A DNA stretch of 64,000 nt from Caviibacter sp963550915 (lineage in GTDB: Bacteria > Fusobacteriota > Fusobacteriia > Fusobacteriales > Leptotrichiaceae), in the NCBI GenBank assembly GCA_963550915.1, contig CAUVEB010000007.1, positions 23,795 through 87,794 of the forward strand, given 5' to 3'. How positions within the stretch are numbered: position 1 is the first letter of the stretch; each line of letters starts with the position of its first letter. Positions 16,561 through 26,400 of the stretch are shown here, piece after piece. The notes beneath the pieces are model-generated. The model saw only the letters and a list, made by a program, of their open reading frames with translations. It was not told the origin of the DNA and searched no databases. Made by a program: the position numbers and the translations under genes.

Positions 16561-17895
16561 ATGACTAAAAAACAAAATATATATTTTCATATAATTATAA
16601 TAATCTTAAGTATTTTAACTTTTAATTTTTTGTTTGAGTTAAAAAGCTTAGAAATATTAGTAACAGCTATATATATATACACTTTAATAAATGCAAAATA
16701 TTATTTATCAATGTTAAACATATACATGATATTTTTATATACCTTAGGTCTATTTAATTTTAGTAGAATGTTCTTGGATATATTAGGGCATTCTAGTTTT
16801 GGTTGGGCTACTAAGTTTGCAAATTACTATTTTATAGAAAGTGTAAAACATGAAATATTATTTGTTTTTTTATTGACTCTACTATCTATTCATTTAGGAT
16901 TTTTAATATTTATTAATACTAATGAATTAAATTTTGATTTTAATATAAAAAGAAATGAAAAAGTTATTAAAATCTCCAAAATACTTTTTGTAATATCTAT
17001 GCCCATGCTTGTTATAAAACTATTAATACAGTTTAGATATATACTAATTTATGGATATACTGCATATTACACAGGAGTATTAAAAAATATTGAATATCCA
17101 ATATATACTATGGGTAGTGGAACTATCATGACTATTGCTTTTATACTGTTTTTAACATCAGTTCCTACAAAAAAAGAATTTAAGATATATTCAAGTATAT
17201 ACTTATTAGTCAAGCTAATTGACTCATTAAAGGGAGCAAGAGCAATATTTTTAACACAATTACTATTTATTTTATGGCTTTATAAAAGACAATATAAGAT
17301 AGAAATAAATTTAAAATATATGCTAAAACTATTTGGTTTTGTTGCTATATTTTCACAAATACTTGTTAATTTTAGAGAAAAAACTATATTCTCATTTAGA
17401 TTAATACAAGGATTTTTAAATTTCCTATTCTCACAAGGTGTAAGTTACTTGGTTTTAGGGTATACTATTGATATGAAAGAAAAAATACCTGATAAACTGT
17501 ATATATTACAAGGTATTTTTGGATTTAAAGGTCAAGGATATGATGCATTAAATACAACTAACTCTCTTGCAGATGTAATTACCTTTAATTTAAATAAAAA
17601 TGCTTATCTTAAAGGTGAAGGTATAGGTTCTAATTTCATTGCAGAGGCATATTTACTAGGCATTATATCTATGATAATTATCTTTATACTACTTGGTTAT
17701 TTTATGACTTATTATGAACTTAAACTTGGTACAAATAGATATTTATTAATGTTATCAGTTTACATAGTCCCTAATATATTCTATATTCCAAGAGGTTCAC
17801 TTTTTGGTGGAGGATTTTTAAAGTTTTTAATAATTTATTCATCAATATATTTTATTGTGTATAAAAGAGGTGAAGTAAATGCAAGTAATACCTAA
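16561..17895 (+). CDS. wzy: O-antigen/capsule repeat-unit polymerase (Wzy-type)
   Basis: 444 residues with roughly ten to twelve hydrophobic helices and little soluble sequence. One longer extracytoplasmic stretch (about 305-360) contains the RIFGFKGQGYDALNT-like region and NAYLKGEGIGSNF. Wzy proteins have weak sequence identity, so the call rests on topology, length, and position between a flippase and glycosyltransferases. The RGARAIF-type segment after the sixth helix (LKGARAIFLTQ) is also seen in oligosaccharide repeat-unit polymerases. It starts one base after the upstream stop. An O-antigen ligase is the main alternative. Confidence 0.75.
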   Translation: MTKKQNIYFHIIIIILSILTFNFLFELKSLEILVTAIYIYTLINAKYYLSMLNIYMIFLYTLGLFNFSRMFLDILGHSSFGWATKFANYYFIESVKHEILFVFLLTLLSIHLGFLIFINTNELNFDFNIKRNEKVIKISKILFVISMPMLVIKLLIQFRYILIYGYTAYYTGVLKNIEYPIYTMGSGTIMTIAFILFLTSVPTKKEFKIYSSIYLLVKLIDSLKGARAIFLTQLLFILWLYKRQYKIEINLKYMLKLFGFVAIFSQILVNFREKTIFSFRLIQGFLNFLFSQGVSYLVLGYTIDMKEKIPDKLYILQGIFGFKGQGYDALNTTNSLADVITFNLNKNAYLKGEGIGSNFIAEAYLLGIISMIIIFILLGYFMTYYELKLGTNRYLLMLSVYIVPNIFYIPRGSLFGGGFLKFLIIYSSIYFIVYKRGEVNASNT

Positions 17896-18595
17896 AAAAG
17901 CCTATTATATCTGGATAGGTGATAATAAAAAGCCAGAGATATTTAATAGATGCTATAATTCTTGGCTTACTTATCTAAAAGATTATGAGATAATTGAAAT
18001 AAATGAAAATAATTTTGATATAGAATACCATAGAAAAAAGAATAAATTTTTTAATGAATGTTTTGAGAAAAAATTATGGGCTTATTGTAGTGATTATATA
18101 AGAACGGTTGTTCTTTATGAAAATGGTGGTATATATCTTGATATTGATATGGAACTTTTAAAGCCTATAGATGACTATTTAAGCTATGATTTTTTTATAG
18201 GATATGAAAGTAGCCAGTATTTAGGTGTCGGCTTATATGGTGCTAGTAAAAATAGCATAATACTAAAAAAATTATTAGAATTTTATGAAGAAGATATATA
18301 TAATAAGGCTTTATGGACTATACCTAAAATACTTACTAATTTAATTTTTGAAAATAATTTTGATAAATTAGATAATATATTACTACTTGAAAAAGAGTAT
18401 TTTTATCCATTCGGATTAAATGAAAAATTTAGTAAATCTGTTATAACTAATAAAACTGTTGCCATACATTGGTGGAATGCAAGTTGGAGCAGTTTAAAAA
18501 ACAAACTATTTTTAGAAACAAAACATTTAAAAGGTATAAAAAAGATAATGAAGAAAATAAAAATAGTATTAAGAGTATATTTGAAAGGATATTAG
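17879..18595 (+). CDS. Glycosyltransferase with DXD sugar-binding motif (GT32/capsular synthesis family)
   Basis: A 238-residue enzyme of the Gly_transf_sug type. It begins IPKKAYYIWIGDNKKPE, the typical 'IPKxIHxIWxG' opening, and carries CSDYIRTVVLYENGGIYLDI followed by DME, where YLDIDME holds the DXD metal-nucleotide motif (about 84-90). AIHWWNASW near the C-terminus is also conserved in the group. It likely transfers a hexose or N-acetylhexosamine to the growing repeat. It overlaps wzy by 17 bases and ends with a basic helix that could touch the membrane. Confidence 0.85.
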   Translation: MQVIPKKAYYIWIGDNKKPEIFNRCYNSWLTYLKDYEIIEINENNFDIEYHRKKNKFFNECFEKKLWAYCSDYIRTVVLYENGGIYLDIDMELLKPIDDYLSYDFFIGYESSQYLGVGLYGASKNSIILKKLLEFYEEDIYNKALWTIPKILTNLIFENNFDKLDNILLLEKEYFYPFGLNEKFSKSVITNKTVAIHWWNASWSSLKNKLFLETKHLKGIKKIMKKIKIVLRVYLKGY

Positions 18596-18596
18596 A

Positions 18597-19430
18597 ATGA
18601 AAGTATCATTAATTTTACCAACACTGAATAGAACTGATGATTTAGCTGTATTTTTAGATAGTCTTTTAGAACAGACTTATAAGGATTTTGAGCTAATAGT
18701 CATAGACCAAAATAAAGGTGATGAAATAAAAGAAATACTTGATAATTATTTAAATAAAATTGATATAAAATATATAAAAAGTGATATTCTAGGTATAAGT
18801 GTTAATAGAAATAAGGGCCTTATATGCCGTACTGGAGAAATAATTGGATTTCCTGATGATGACTGTTCTTATGCACCTGATACTTTAGAAAAAGTTGTGT
18901 CATATTTAAAAGATAAGAAAAAACATATATATTCTTGTAGAACCCTTGAAAAAGGTAAGAATTATGGTACAGGTATTATGCTTGATTACAATACAAATAT
19001 TACTGTTTCAAATGCAGATTTAACTGTGAAATCAATAACTTTTTTTGTTAATATAGAAGGTCAAGATATATATTTATTTGATAAAAAACTTGGTGTTGGA
19101 GCTTTATTTGGCAGTGGAGAAGAAACTGATTATGTGCTAAATTTACTTCATAAAGGATATGTTGGAGAATATTTTGCAAATGATATAATATATCATCCAG
19201 CAAAAAAAGGTAATTATGAAGATTTAGAAAGAGCATATAACTATGCACGTGGATATGGAGCTTTATGTAAAAAAGAAGTTGTTGTTAGAAAAAACTATAT
19301 GTATTTTTTTAAATTTTTAAATAAAATTTTTAGAAGTATAGCTGGAGTTATGTTTTCAAAACATAAAGATTATCATGGAGAAGTTTTAAAGGGAAGAATA
19401 TCAGGGTATTTCGGGTATAAAAATGATTAG
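18597..19430 (+). CDS. Family 2 glycosyltransferase
   Basis: 277 residues, GT-A fold. LILPTLNRTDDLAVFLDSLL opens the protein. LIVIDQNKGDE replaces the more usual DDGS, and FPDDDCSYAPDT (about 86-97) is the metal-binding block. GSGEETDYVLNLL matches the catalytic ED region found in many members. The basic C-terminal part (KNYMYFFKFLNKIFRSIAG) is probably membrane-associated. It starts one base after the previous stop with GAAAGGAT upstream and overlaps the next gene by eight bases. The sugar transferred is unknown. Confidence 0.85.
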   Translation: MKVSLILPTLNRTDDLAVFLDSLLEQTYKDFELIVIDQNKGDEIKEILDNYLNKIDIKYIKSDILGISVNRNKGLICRTGEIIGFPDDDCSYAPDTLEKVVSYLKDKKKHIYSCRTLEKGKNYGTGIMLDYNTNITVSNADLTVKSITFFVNIEGQDIYLFDKKLGVGALFGSGEETDYVLNLLHKGYVGEYFANDIIYHPAKKGNYEDLERAYNYARGYGALCKKEVVVRKNYMYFFKFLNKIFRSIAGVMFSKHKDYHGEVLKGRISGYFGYKND

Positions 19431-20529
19431 AAAAATGTTTAATATGATACTAGCTTTTGTTAGTTATCCTTTTTGTAAAATAAAAAAAGATATATGGCTT
19501 GTTGGTGGGAATGCAGGAGAGTTATATGTTGATAATGCTCGTGCAATACACGAGTATTTATTATCTAAAAGAGAAAATGTTTATTGGGTGATAAATAAGG
19601 ATAGTAAGATAATAGACTATTTTAATGAAAATAAGATAGCCTACCTTATAAAAGGTTCATATAAAGCTTATTTATACTTCATGAGTTCGAAGGTTAGTCT
19701 TTTTTCTCATTCAATATCAGCAGATATAGCACCATATTTATGTTCAATACCAATAATAAACTACTTTCATTATAAAAATTATAAGGTGTTTTTAAATCAT
19801 GGTACAGTTGGGCTAAAAAAAAGAGCTCCAATGAATAAAAAATATGAAAAATTAATTGATAAGCTATTAAAATCATATAATCTTAATCCTTGTGATAGTG
19901 ATAAGGAAAAAGATATTAAGGTAAATTCTTGGAAGATGCCAGAAAATACAATGTATGTATGTGGTTATCCAAGATATGATAAGCTATATAATAAGATGAA
20001 TGATGTTGACACAAAAGACATTTTATATATGCCAACTTGGAGAAATTATAGTAATACAGATGAATATATAGAAAAAATAAATGAACTTTTAAATAATAAA
20101 AATTTATTAAATTATCTTAAAGAAAAAGATATATATTTAAAAGTATATGTTCACCAATTAATGCAAGATAAAATCAAGCTTGTAGGCAATTCAAGAGTAA
20201 TTATTTTAGATAAAAATACTAATATAACAGAGCAACTTTTAATGTCTAAGATACTTATAACAGACTACTCAAGCGTTGCGTATGATTTTTATTTCATGAA
20301 AAAGAAAGTTATCTTTTATCAGTTTGATCAAGAACAGTATCAATTAGAAATAGGCTCATATGTAGATCTAAATAATCTTTTTGGTGATGTAGTATTTAGT
20401 GCAGATGATGTGGTAAATAGTATTTTAAGTGACAGAGAAATAGAACACGATAGATACTTTAAATATGTTGATAATAAAAATTGTGATAGACTTTATAATA
20501 GAATATTAAAGGAAGTGTATAATGGATAA
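19423..20529 (+). CDS. CDP-glycerol glycerophosphotransferase-like protein (TagF/TagB family)
   Basis: 368 residues of the Glyphos_transf family, which transfers glycerol- or ribitol-phosphate from CDP-activated donors in teichoic acid and some capsule synthesis. Visible hallmarks are FLNHGTVGLKKRAP (about 126-139), CGYPRYDKLY, ILYMPTWRNYS and ILITDYSSVAYDFYFMKK (about 280-297), which holds the TDYSS substrate-binding motif. An N-terminal hydrophobic stretch could anchor it. In a diderm bacterium this suggests a phosphodiester-linked, teichoic-like capsule. No gene for making CDP-glycerol (tagD) is in this window. It overlaps both neighbours by eight bases. Confidence 0.85.
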   Translation: MIRKMFNMILAFVSYPFCKIKKDIWLVGGNAGELYVDNARAIHEYLLSKRENVYWVINKDSKIIDYFNENKIAYLIKGSYKAYLYFMSSKVSLFSHSISADIAPYLCSIPIINYFHYKNYKVFLNHGTVGLKKRAPMNKKYEKLIDKLLKSYNLNPCDSDKEKDIKVNSWKMPENTMYVCGYPRYDKLYNKMNDVDTKDILYMPTWRNYSNTDEYIEKINELLNNKNLLNYLKEKDIYLKVYVHQLMQDKIKLVGNSRVIILDKNTNITEQLLMSKILITDYSSVAYDFYFMKKKVIFYQFDQEQYQLEIGSYVDLNNLFGDVVFSADDVVNSILSDREIEHDRYFKYVDNKNCDRLYNRILKEVYNG

Positions 20530-21268
20530 GGTCAGTATTATAACACCGGTATATAATAGTGAAAAATATTTAAAAGATACTATAGAAAGTGTTTTAAATC
20601 AAACTTACACTAATTTTGAATTAATTTTAATTAATGATAAATCAAAGGACGCTAGCATAGATATTTGTAATTCATATAAGGATGATAGAATAAAAATTAT
20701 AGATTTACCTGAAAATGTTGGTGTATGCATGGCAAGAAATATAGGTATAAAAAGTGCAAGCGGTAGATATATTGCATTTTTAGATTCTGATGATGTTTGG
20801 GATAGTAAAAAGCTTGAAAAACAAATATCATTTATGCAAAAAATAAATGCCGGTATTTCTTGTACTGAATATGAAAGAGTTGATGAAAAATTAAATAAGA
20901 TTGGATACATTAAGGTAAAAGAAAAAATAAGCTATAGTGATATGCTTAAAAATAATTATGTTGGTTGCCTAACTGTCATATTCGATACAAATATATTAGG
21001 TAAAATGTATTTTAAACAGATTGATAAAAATGAAGACTATTTATTATGGCTTGAGATTATCAAAAAGACTAAGTATATATATGGACTTTGTGAGAATTTA
21101 GGTAAATATAGAGTACTTAATTCTTCAAGATCAAGCAATAAGCTAAAAGTTGTAATGGCAAGATGGGAAATATACAGAAAATACGAACATTTAAATATAT
21201 TTTCATCATTTTATTACATTGTAAATTATGGTATAATGGCATTAGTAAAAAATAGGAGAATCAAATGA
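20522..21268 (+). CDS. Family 2 glycosyltransferase
   Basis: 248 residues with a textbook GT2 start: VSIITPVYNSEKYLKDTIES, VLNQTYTNFELILINDKSKD, then GVCMARNIGIKSASGRYIAF and FLDSDDVWDSKKLEKQ (about 89-104) with the DSDD metal site. The KNEDYLLWLEI block (NEDYLLW) supplies the candidate catalytic acid. It sits between the glycerophosphotransferase-like gene (eight-base overlap) and the initiating transferase (four-base ATGA overlap), so it belongs to the repeat-assembly set. The specific linkage is unknown. Confidence 0.88.
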   Translation: MDKVSIITPVYNSEKYLKDTIESVLNQTYTNFELILINDKSKDASIDICNSYKDDRIKIIDLPENVGVCMARNIGIKSASGRYIAFLDSDDVWDSKKLEKQISFMQKINAGISCTEYERVDEKLNKIGYIKVKEKISYSDMLKNNYVGCLTVIFDTNILGKMYFKQIDKNEDYLLWLEIIKKTKYIYGLCENLGKYRVLNSSRSSNKLKVVMARWEIYRKYEHLNIFSSFYYIVNYGIMALVKNRRIK

Positions 21269-22536
21269 AAAAAAATATTGATAGAAAAAATTTAACATAT
21301 CTTTACGTCATTTTAAATTTTTTAATTATATTATTAGCCTTATTTATCATAAATAAACCTATAAATTATAAGAGTATGGGTATAGTTTTTGTTTCTTACA
21401 TTTGCTATTACATACTAAATATTTTTAATATGAACTATTTAAGATATGATATTAAGCAAGTTTTAGTATGTATAGTTATTAATACTTTCTTGTTTTTCAT
21501 TAGTACTCTAATATTTTTTAGACAAAATGAAGCTATAATATTTTTTGGACTTATCATCTTATATCAAATAGTTGCAAAGTATCTTATGTTAAACTATTCA
21601 AAAGTAAGACCTAGACTACTTTTTATAGGTGAGAATGAATATAAAAAAGAAATAAAAGAAGAAGTTATAAAATCAAAACTATATAATATAGTTTTAGATA
21701 TAACTGAAAGTGAAAAAATAGAAAATCTAATAGACTATATAGAAAAATATAATATTGATATACTAGTTGATTTTGATACACGTATATTAAAGAACGAGCA
21801 TATAACAAACTATCTATTTTCTAAAAAAATGCAAGGACTTAAATTTTTTAACTATAAAGGTTTTTATGAAGAAATATTAAAAAAATTACCTATAAAAGAT
21901 TTAAGTAAAAAATATTTTCTACTTGAAAGTGGATTTAGTTCACATCAAGATAGACTTAGAAAAAATTTAAAAAGATTATTTGATATTTGTTTTGCAATTG
22001 TAATTTTAATACCTGCAATACCAATAATGATAATATCAGCTATAATAATAAAGTTAGAATCAAAAGGGAATGTAATCTATTCACAAGAAAGAATAGGAGA
22101 AAACAATATACCATTTAAGATATATAAATTTAGATCAATGAGATCTGATTCTGAAAAAAATGGACCTTCATGGGCTAGTGAAAATGATAATCGTGTTACA
22201 AAATTTGGTAATATAATGAGAAAAACAAGAATAGATGAGTTACCACAACTATATAATGTAATAATGGGAGAAATGAGCTTTGTAGGTCCAAGACCTGAAA
22301 GACAGTATTTTATTGATACACTTGAAAAAGAAATACCTTATTACAATTTAAGACATTTAGTAAAACCTGGACTTACAGGACTAGCACAAGTAAAGTATCC
22401 TTATGGGGCAAGTGTTGAAGACGCTTATAGAAAATTACAATATGACCTATATTATATAAAAAAATATTCACTATCATTTGATATATTAATCATCTTAGAT
22501 ACTATAAAAATAGTAATATTTGGAAAGGGTAGATAA
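21265..22536 (+). CDS. Initiating sugar-phosphate transferase (WbaP/WcaJ-like polyprenyl-phosphate transferase)
   Basis: A 423-residue inner-membrane enzyme that should place the first sugar-phosphate on undecaprenyl phosphate. The N-terminal half has about four membrane helices and a small nucleotide-binding-like domain. The C-terminal bacterial sugar transferase domain begins RLFDICFAIVILIPAIP and contains YKFRSMRSDSE, TRIDELPQLYNVIMGEMSFV, GPRPE and VKPGLTGLAQV. These are the conserved catalytic blocks. Sugar specificity (Glc-1-P, Gal-1-P or other) is undetermined. It starts by ATGA overlap with the preceding glycosyltransferase. Confidence 0.92.
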   Translation: MKKNIDRKNLTYLYVILNFLIILLALFIINKPINYKSMGIVFVSYICYYILNIFNMNYLRYDIKQVLVCIVINTFLFFISTLIFFRQNEAIIFFGLIILYQIVAKYLMLNYSKVRPRLLFIGENEYKKEIKEEVIKSKLYNIVLDITESEKIENLIDYIEKYNIDILVDFDTRILKNEHITNYLFSKKMQGLKFFNYKGFYEEILKKLPIKDLSKKYFLLESGFSSHQDRLRKNLKRLFDICFAIVILIPAIPIMIISAIIIKLESKGNVIYSQERIGENNIPFKIYKFRSMRSDSEKNGPSWASENDNRVTKFGNIMRKTRIDELPQLYNVIMGEMSFVGPRPERQYFIDTLEKEIPYYNLRHLVKPGLTGLAQVKYPYGASVEDAYRKLQYDLYYIKKYSLSFDILIILDTIKIVIFGKGR

Positions 22537-22539
22537 TAG

Positions 22540-23463
22540 ATGAAAGAAGTTTTAATTTTAGGTGGTGCAGGATTTATTGGTTCACATATAGCAGAAATAT
22601 TTTCTGAAAATGAATATAAATGCATAATAGTTGATAATTTAAGCAAGGGATCTTTAGAAAATATTAAAAACATTAAAAACCATGTATTCTATAATATAGA
22701 TATTAATGATAAAACAGCTTTAGATGATGTTTTTAAAAAACATAATATAGAGTTAGTTTATCATGAAGCTGCACAAATAAGCGTTGTTGAATCAATTAAA
22801 TACCCTCATTTTGATGCGGTTCAAAATATATTAGGTCTAATAAACGTGCTTGATTTAAGTGTTAAATATAAGGTGAAAAAACTAATGTTTGCATCATCAG
22901 CAGCAGTTTATGGTATACCAAAAAGTGAAGTTTCAAAAGAAAATGATAATCTATCAGCACTTTCATTTTATGGTCTTACTAAAAAGACTGGTGAAGAATA
23001 TATAAGACTTTATCACGATATATTTGGTCTTGACTATGTAATATTTAGATATTCAAATGTATTTGGTGATAGACAATCTGTTCATGGAGAGGCAGGAGTT
23101 GTCGCTATATTTAGTGATAGTATGAAACTTGGTAAAAAAATATATATTGATGGTGATGGTCTTCAAACAAGAGATTTCATATATGTAAAAGATGTTGCAT
23201 ATGCAAACTACATTGTTGGAATTGAAGATGTTAAAAATGACACATATAACTTATCAAATAATAATAAGATTAGTATTTTAGAATTATATAATCTAATGAA
23301 AGAAGCTTTTTCGTTTAAAGGAGAGTTAATCTTTAGAGAAGCTAGAAAAGGCGATATAAGAGATAGCAGACTTGATAATACAAAACTTTTAACTATAAGC
23401 TCATATAGACCAAAATATAGTGTTAAAGACGGGCTAAATGAATATGCAAGGAGTATGAAATAA
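22540..23463 (+). CDS. NAD-dependent epimerase, UDP-sugar 4-epimerase-like
   Basis: A 307-residue extended short-chain dehydrogenase/reductase. GGAGFIGSH (8-16) binds NAD, ASSAAVYG supplies the catalytic Ser/Thr region, and YGLTKKTGEEY gives the YxxxK pair. FRYSNVFGDRQ and GLQTRDFIYVKDVA are typical of UDP-glucose or UDP-N-acetylglucosamine 4-epimerases. A true GalE is encoded separately at 61399. This copy sits in the polysaccharide run and is shorter, so it more likely makes UDP-GalNAc or another capsule precursor. Its stop overlaps the smc start by one base. Confidence 0.85.
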   Translation: MKEVLILGGAGFIGSHIAEIFSENEYKCIIVDNLSKGSLENIKNIKNHVFYNIDINDKTALDDVFKKHNIELVYHEAAQISVVESIKYPHFDAVQNILGLINVLDLSVKYKVKKLMFASSAAVYGIPKSEVSKENDNLSALSFYGLTKKTGEEYIRLYHDIFGLDYVIFRYSNVFGDRQSVHGEAGVVAIFSDSMKLGKKIYIDGDGLQTRDFIYVKDVAYANYIVGIEDVKNDTYNLSNNNKISILELYNLMKEAFSFKGELIFREARKGDIRDSRLDNTKLLTISSYRPKYSVKDGLNEYARSMK

Positions 23464-26400
23464 TGTATTTAAAAGGCTTGGAATTAAATGGTTTTAAATC
23501 ATTTTCAAGTAAGGTAAATCTTGATTTTACAAGAGGAATAACAGCAATAGTAGGGCCTAATGGTTCAGGTAAAAGTAATATACTAGATGCTATACTTTGG
23601 GTTCTTGGAGAACAAAGCTATAAATCTATACGTGCTAAAGATAGTACAGATGTAATATTCTCAGGTGGTAAAAATAGAAAAGCTAGAAGTACTGCAACTG
23701 TCAGCCTTATCATAAGCAATGAAGATAGATTTTTAGATATTGAAAGTGATGAGCTTGTAATAAGCCGTAGTATAAATAGAAATGGTGAAAATGAATATAG
23801 TATAAATGGTAAGAAAACAAGACTTAAAGATATTCATACACTATTAATGGATACAGGTATAGGGAAACAAGCTTACTCTGTTATAGGTCAAGGTAAGGTT
23901 GAAAGAATAATAGCCTCATCTCCAACAGAGATAAGAGCAGTTATTGATGAGGCAGCAGGTATAAAAAAAGCTAAGACAGAAAAAGAACTATCAAGTAAAA
24001 AACTTGGATTAGTTGAGTCTGAAATTGAAAAAATTGAATTAGTTGAAGAAGAACTTAAAAGACATTTAGACAAACTAGAACAAGATTCAAAAAAAGCAAG
24101 AACATATATGGCGTATACAAAGAAAATAAATGTATTAAAATATATGCTCTTTTGTTATGTAAAAAAAGATGTAGAAAATAAATTATTAGAGTTAAATACA
24201 AATAAAGATGAAGTACAACAAAAATATGAATCTGCAAGCATAAATTTAGAAGAAGTAATAAGAAAAATAGATGAGATAAATATAACAAAACAAGAAATAG
24301 AAAAGAATATAAAAGAACTTACTTTTCATTCTGAAGAAGATACAAATAAAGTTAAAGAATTTCAACAACTAGAAGTTGAATATATAACAAAAAAGGCTAA
24401 TTTTAATGCAGATATAAGTATTAAAGAGCAAAGAATAAAAGAGCTTGAAAATAGAAAAGAAACACTAGAAAAGACACTTAATCAGTATGAGAAAGAACTT
24501 TTAGTTAAAAGAAAAGAATTAGAAAGTTTAGTTTTTAATAAAGAAAAATTAGATAATATAATAGCTTTAAATATAGAAACAAAAGAAAAATTAAATGCTA
24601 AAATTAAAGAATGCGAAAATAACTATAAGACATATGATGTTGACAAACTAAGATTAAAGTTTGAAAATGAAGATTTAGAAAAAAGAATAGAAAAATCTAA
24701 ATTAAGATTAGAGCAAATTTTAAAAGAAAAAGAAGATAGTTTAAAAAAATTAGAAAAAATTGGTGTTGAATTTAATCAAAAAGAACTTCTTGAACTAAAA
24801 CAGCAAGAATTTGAAAAACTTAAAAGTACATATGAAAATCTAAAAAAGAGTAAACATGCCTTTCAATTAAATTACGATGAAATAAACACAAAATATCATA
24901 GTTTAAAAAATATAATAGAAAATCAAAAAAATATGAGTGCAGGTATACAGTTTGTAACTCAAAAAGCAAAAGAAGATAAAAATGTTTTTGGCACATTAAT
25001 AAGCATGATAGATATACCTATAAAATATCAAATGGCACTTTCAGTGGTAGCTGGATATTCATTTAATGATATAGTAGTAAAAGATAATGTTACAGCTAAT
25101 AAGTATATTGAAATGCTTAAAAAGAATAAGACAGGTATAGCAACATTTATACCACTTGATAATATTAAAATAAAAAATATAAGTAATATTAAGTATGAAA
25201 ATACTTTAGGATATGCAAGAGATTTAGTAAAAAATGTTAGTGGTAATGAGAGTATAAATAAGGCTATAAACTATGTTTTTTCAAATGCGATGGTTGTTGA
25301 AAAAATAGAAGACGGTCTTAAGCTTTCAAAAAGTTTAAATGATAAAATAGTAAGTTTAGACGGCGATATAATAAGTGCTACAGGTAGAATTACAGGTGGA
25401 TATAACACAAGAAAAATAGATAATACTCTTTTAAAAATTAATGAATTAAAAGAACTTGAACTAAAAAAAGAAACTAGTTTTAAAGAACTTGAAAAAATAA
25501 ATAAGGGTATCACTGATATACAAAGTCAATTTGACTCATCAAGAGAAGAGTTAGAAAACTTAAAAACTAATTATTCAAACTATTTACATGAAAAGTTAAA
25601 AATTCAAAGAGAATTAGATACATACACTTTTGAAATAGATGAAAATAATGAGTTTATAACAAATAAAACAAATGAAATTAAATCAAATGAAGAATTAATT
25701 ACTGCTATATCTAAAAAAATAGTCGAAAATGAAAATGATTTAAAAAAATACATAAATGAATTAAATAATACGGCTTCATCAGATGAATATGAAAAAGAAT
25801 TAAAAGAAGTTGAAATAAATATAGCTATATTAAGAGAAAAAGAAGAAAACTTAAACAGTAGATATGATGAAGTTAGAAATGATTTTAATTTAATCTTAAA
25901 TGAATACACAACTATTAAAGAATTCTTAGATAAAAAAGATGAGATATATAGCGATATTTCAAATAGTATTAATAAGATTAAAGAAGAAATTGAAAGTTTA
26001 AACAATAATGATATAAAACTTAAAGAAAATATCAATAATCTTAATGTAGAGCATAAACAATTATCAGATGAGCATATAAAATCTTTAGGTGAAAAATCAG
26101 ATTTAGAGATAAAAATTGTATCTTTTGAAAATGATATAAATAATTTTTCTGAAAATATAAAAAGACTTAGTGAAAAACAATTAAACAATGATGAAAAATT
26201 ATTAGAACTTGAAGATGAAAAAGAAGAAATATTAAATAACTACGAATATCAAGAAATAACTGATGAGATATATGCAAAAAATGTTGAAAAAAATATAAAT
26301 ATAAATGAAAAAAGTAGAGCAAATATTGGAAGTGTAAACTTAGAATCTATAGAAGAATATGAACTTGAAAAAAATAAATATGAAAAACTAATAAATGACA

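Noticed and set aside
22540..23463. Capsule-linked epimerase as a duplicate galE
   Set aside because: Only superfamily motifs are shared with the GalE encoded at 61399; length and detailed motifs differ, so a distinct substrate is more likely.
25604..26188. 194-codon open frame antisense to smc, and a similar one antisense to adhE (51926-52483)
   Set aside because: Both are antisense shadows of Glu/Lys- or Ala/Gly-rich coding sequence, composed mostly of Ser, Phe, Leu and Ile, with no ribosome binding site and no family resemblance.
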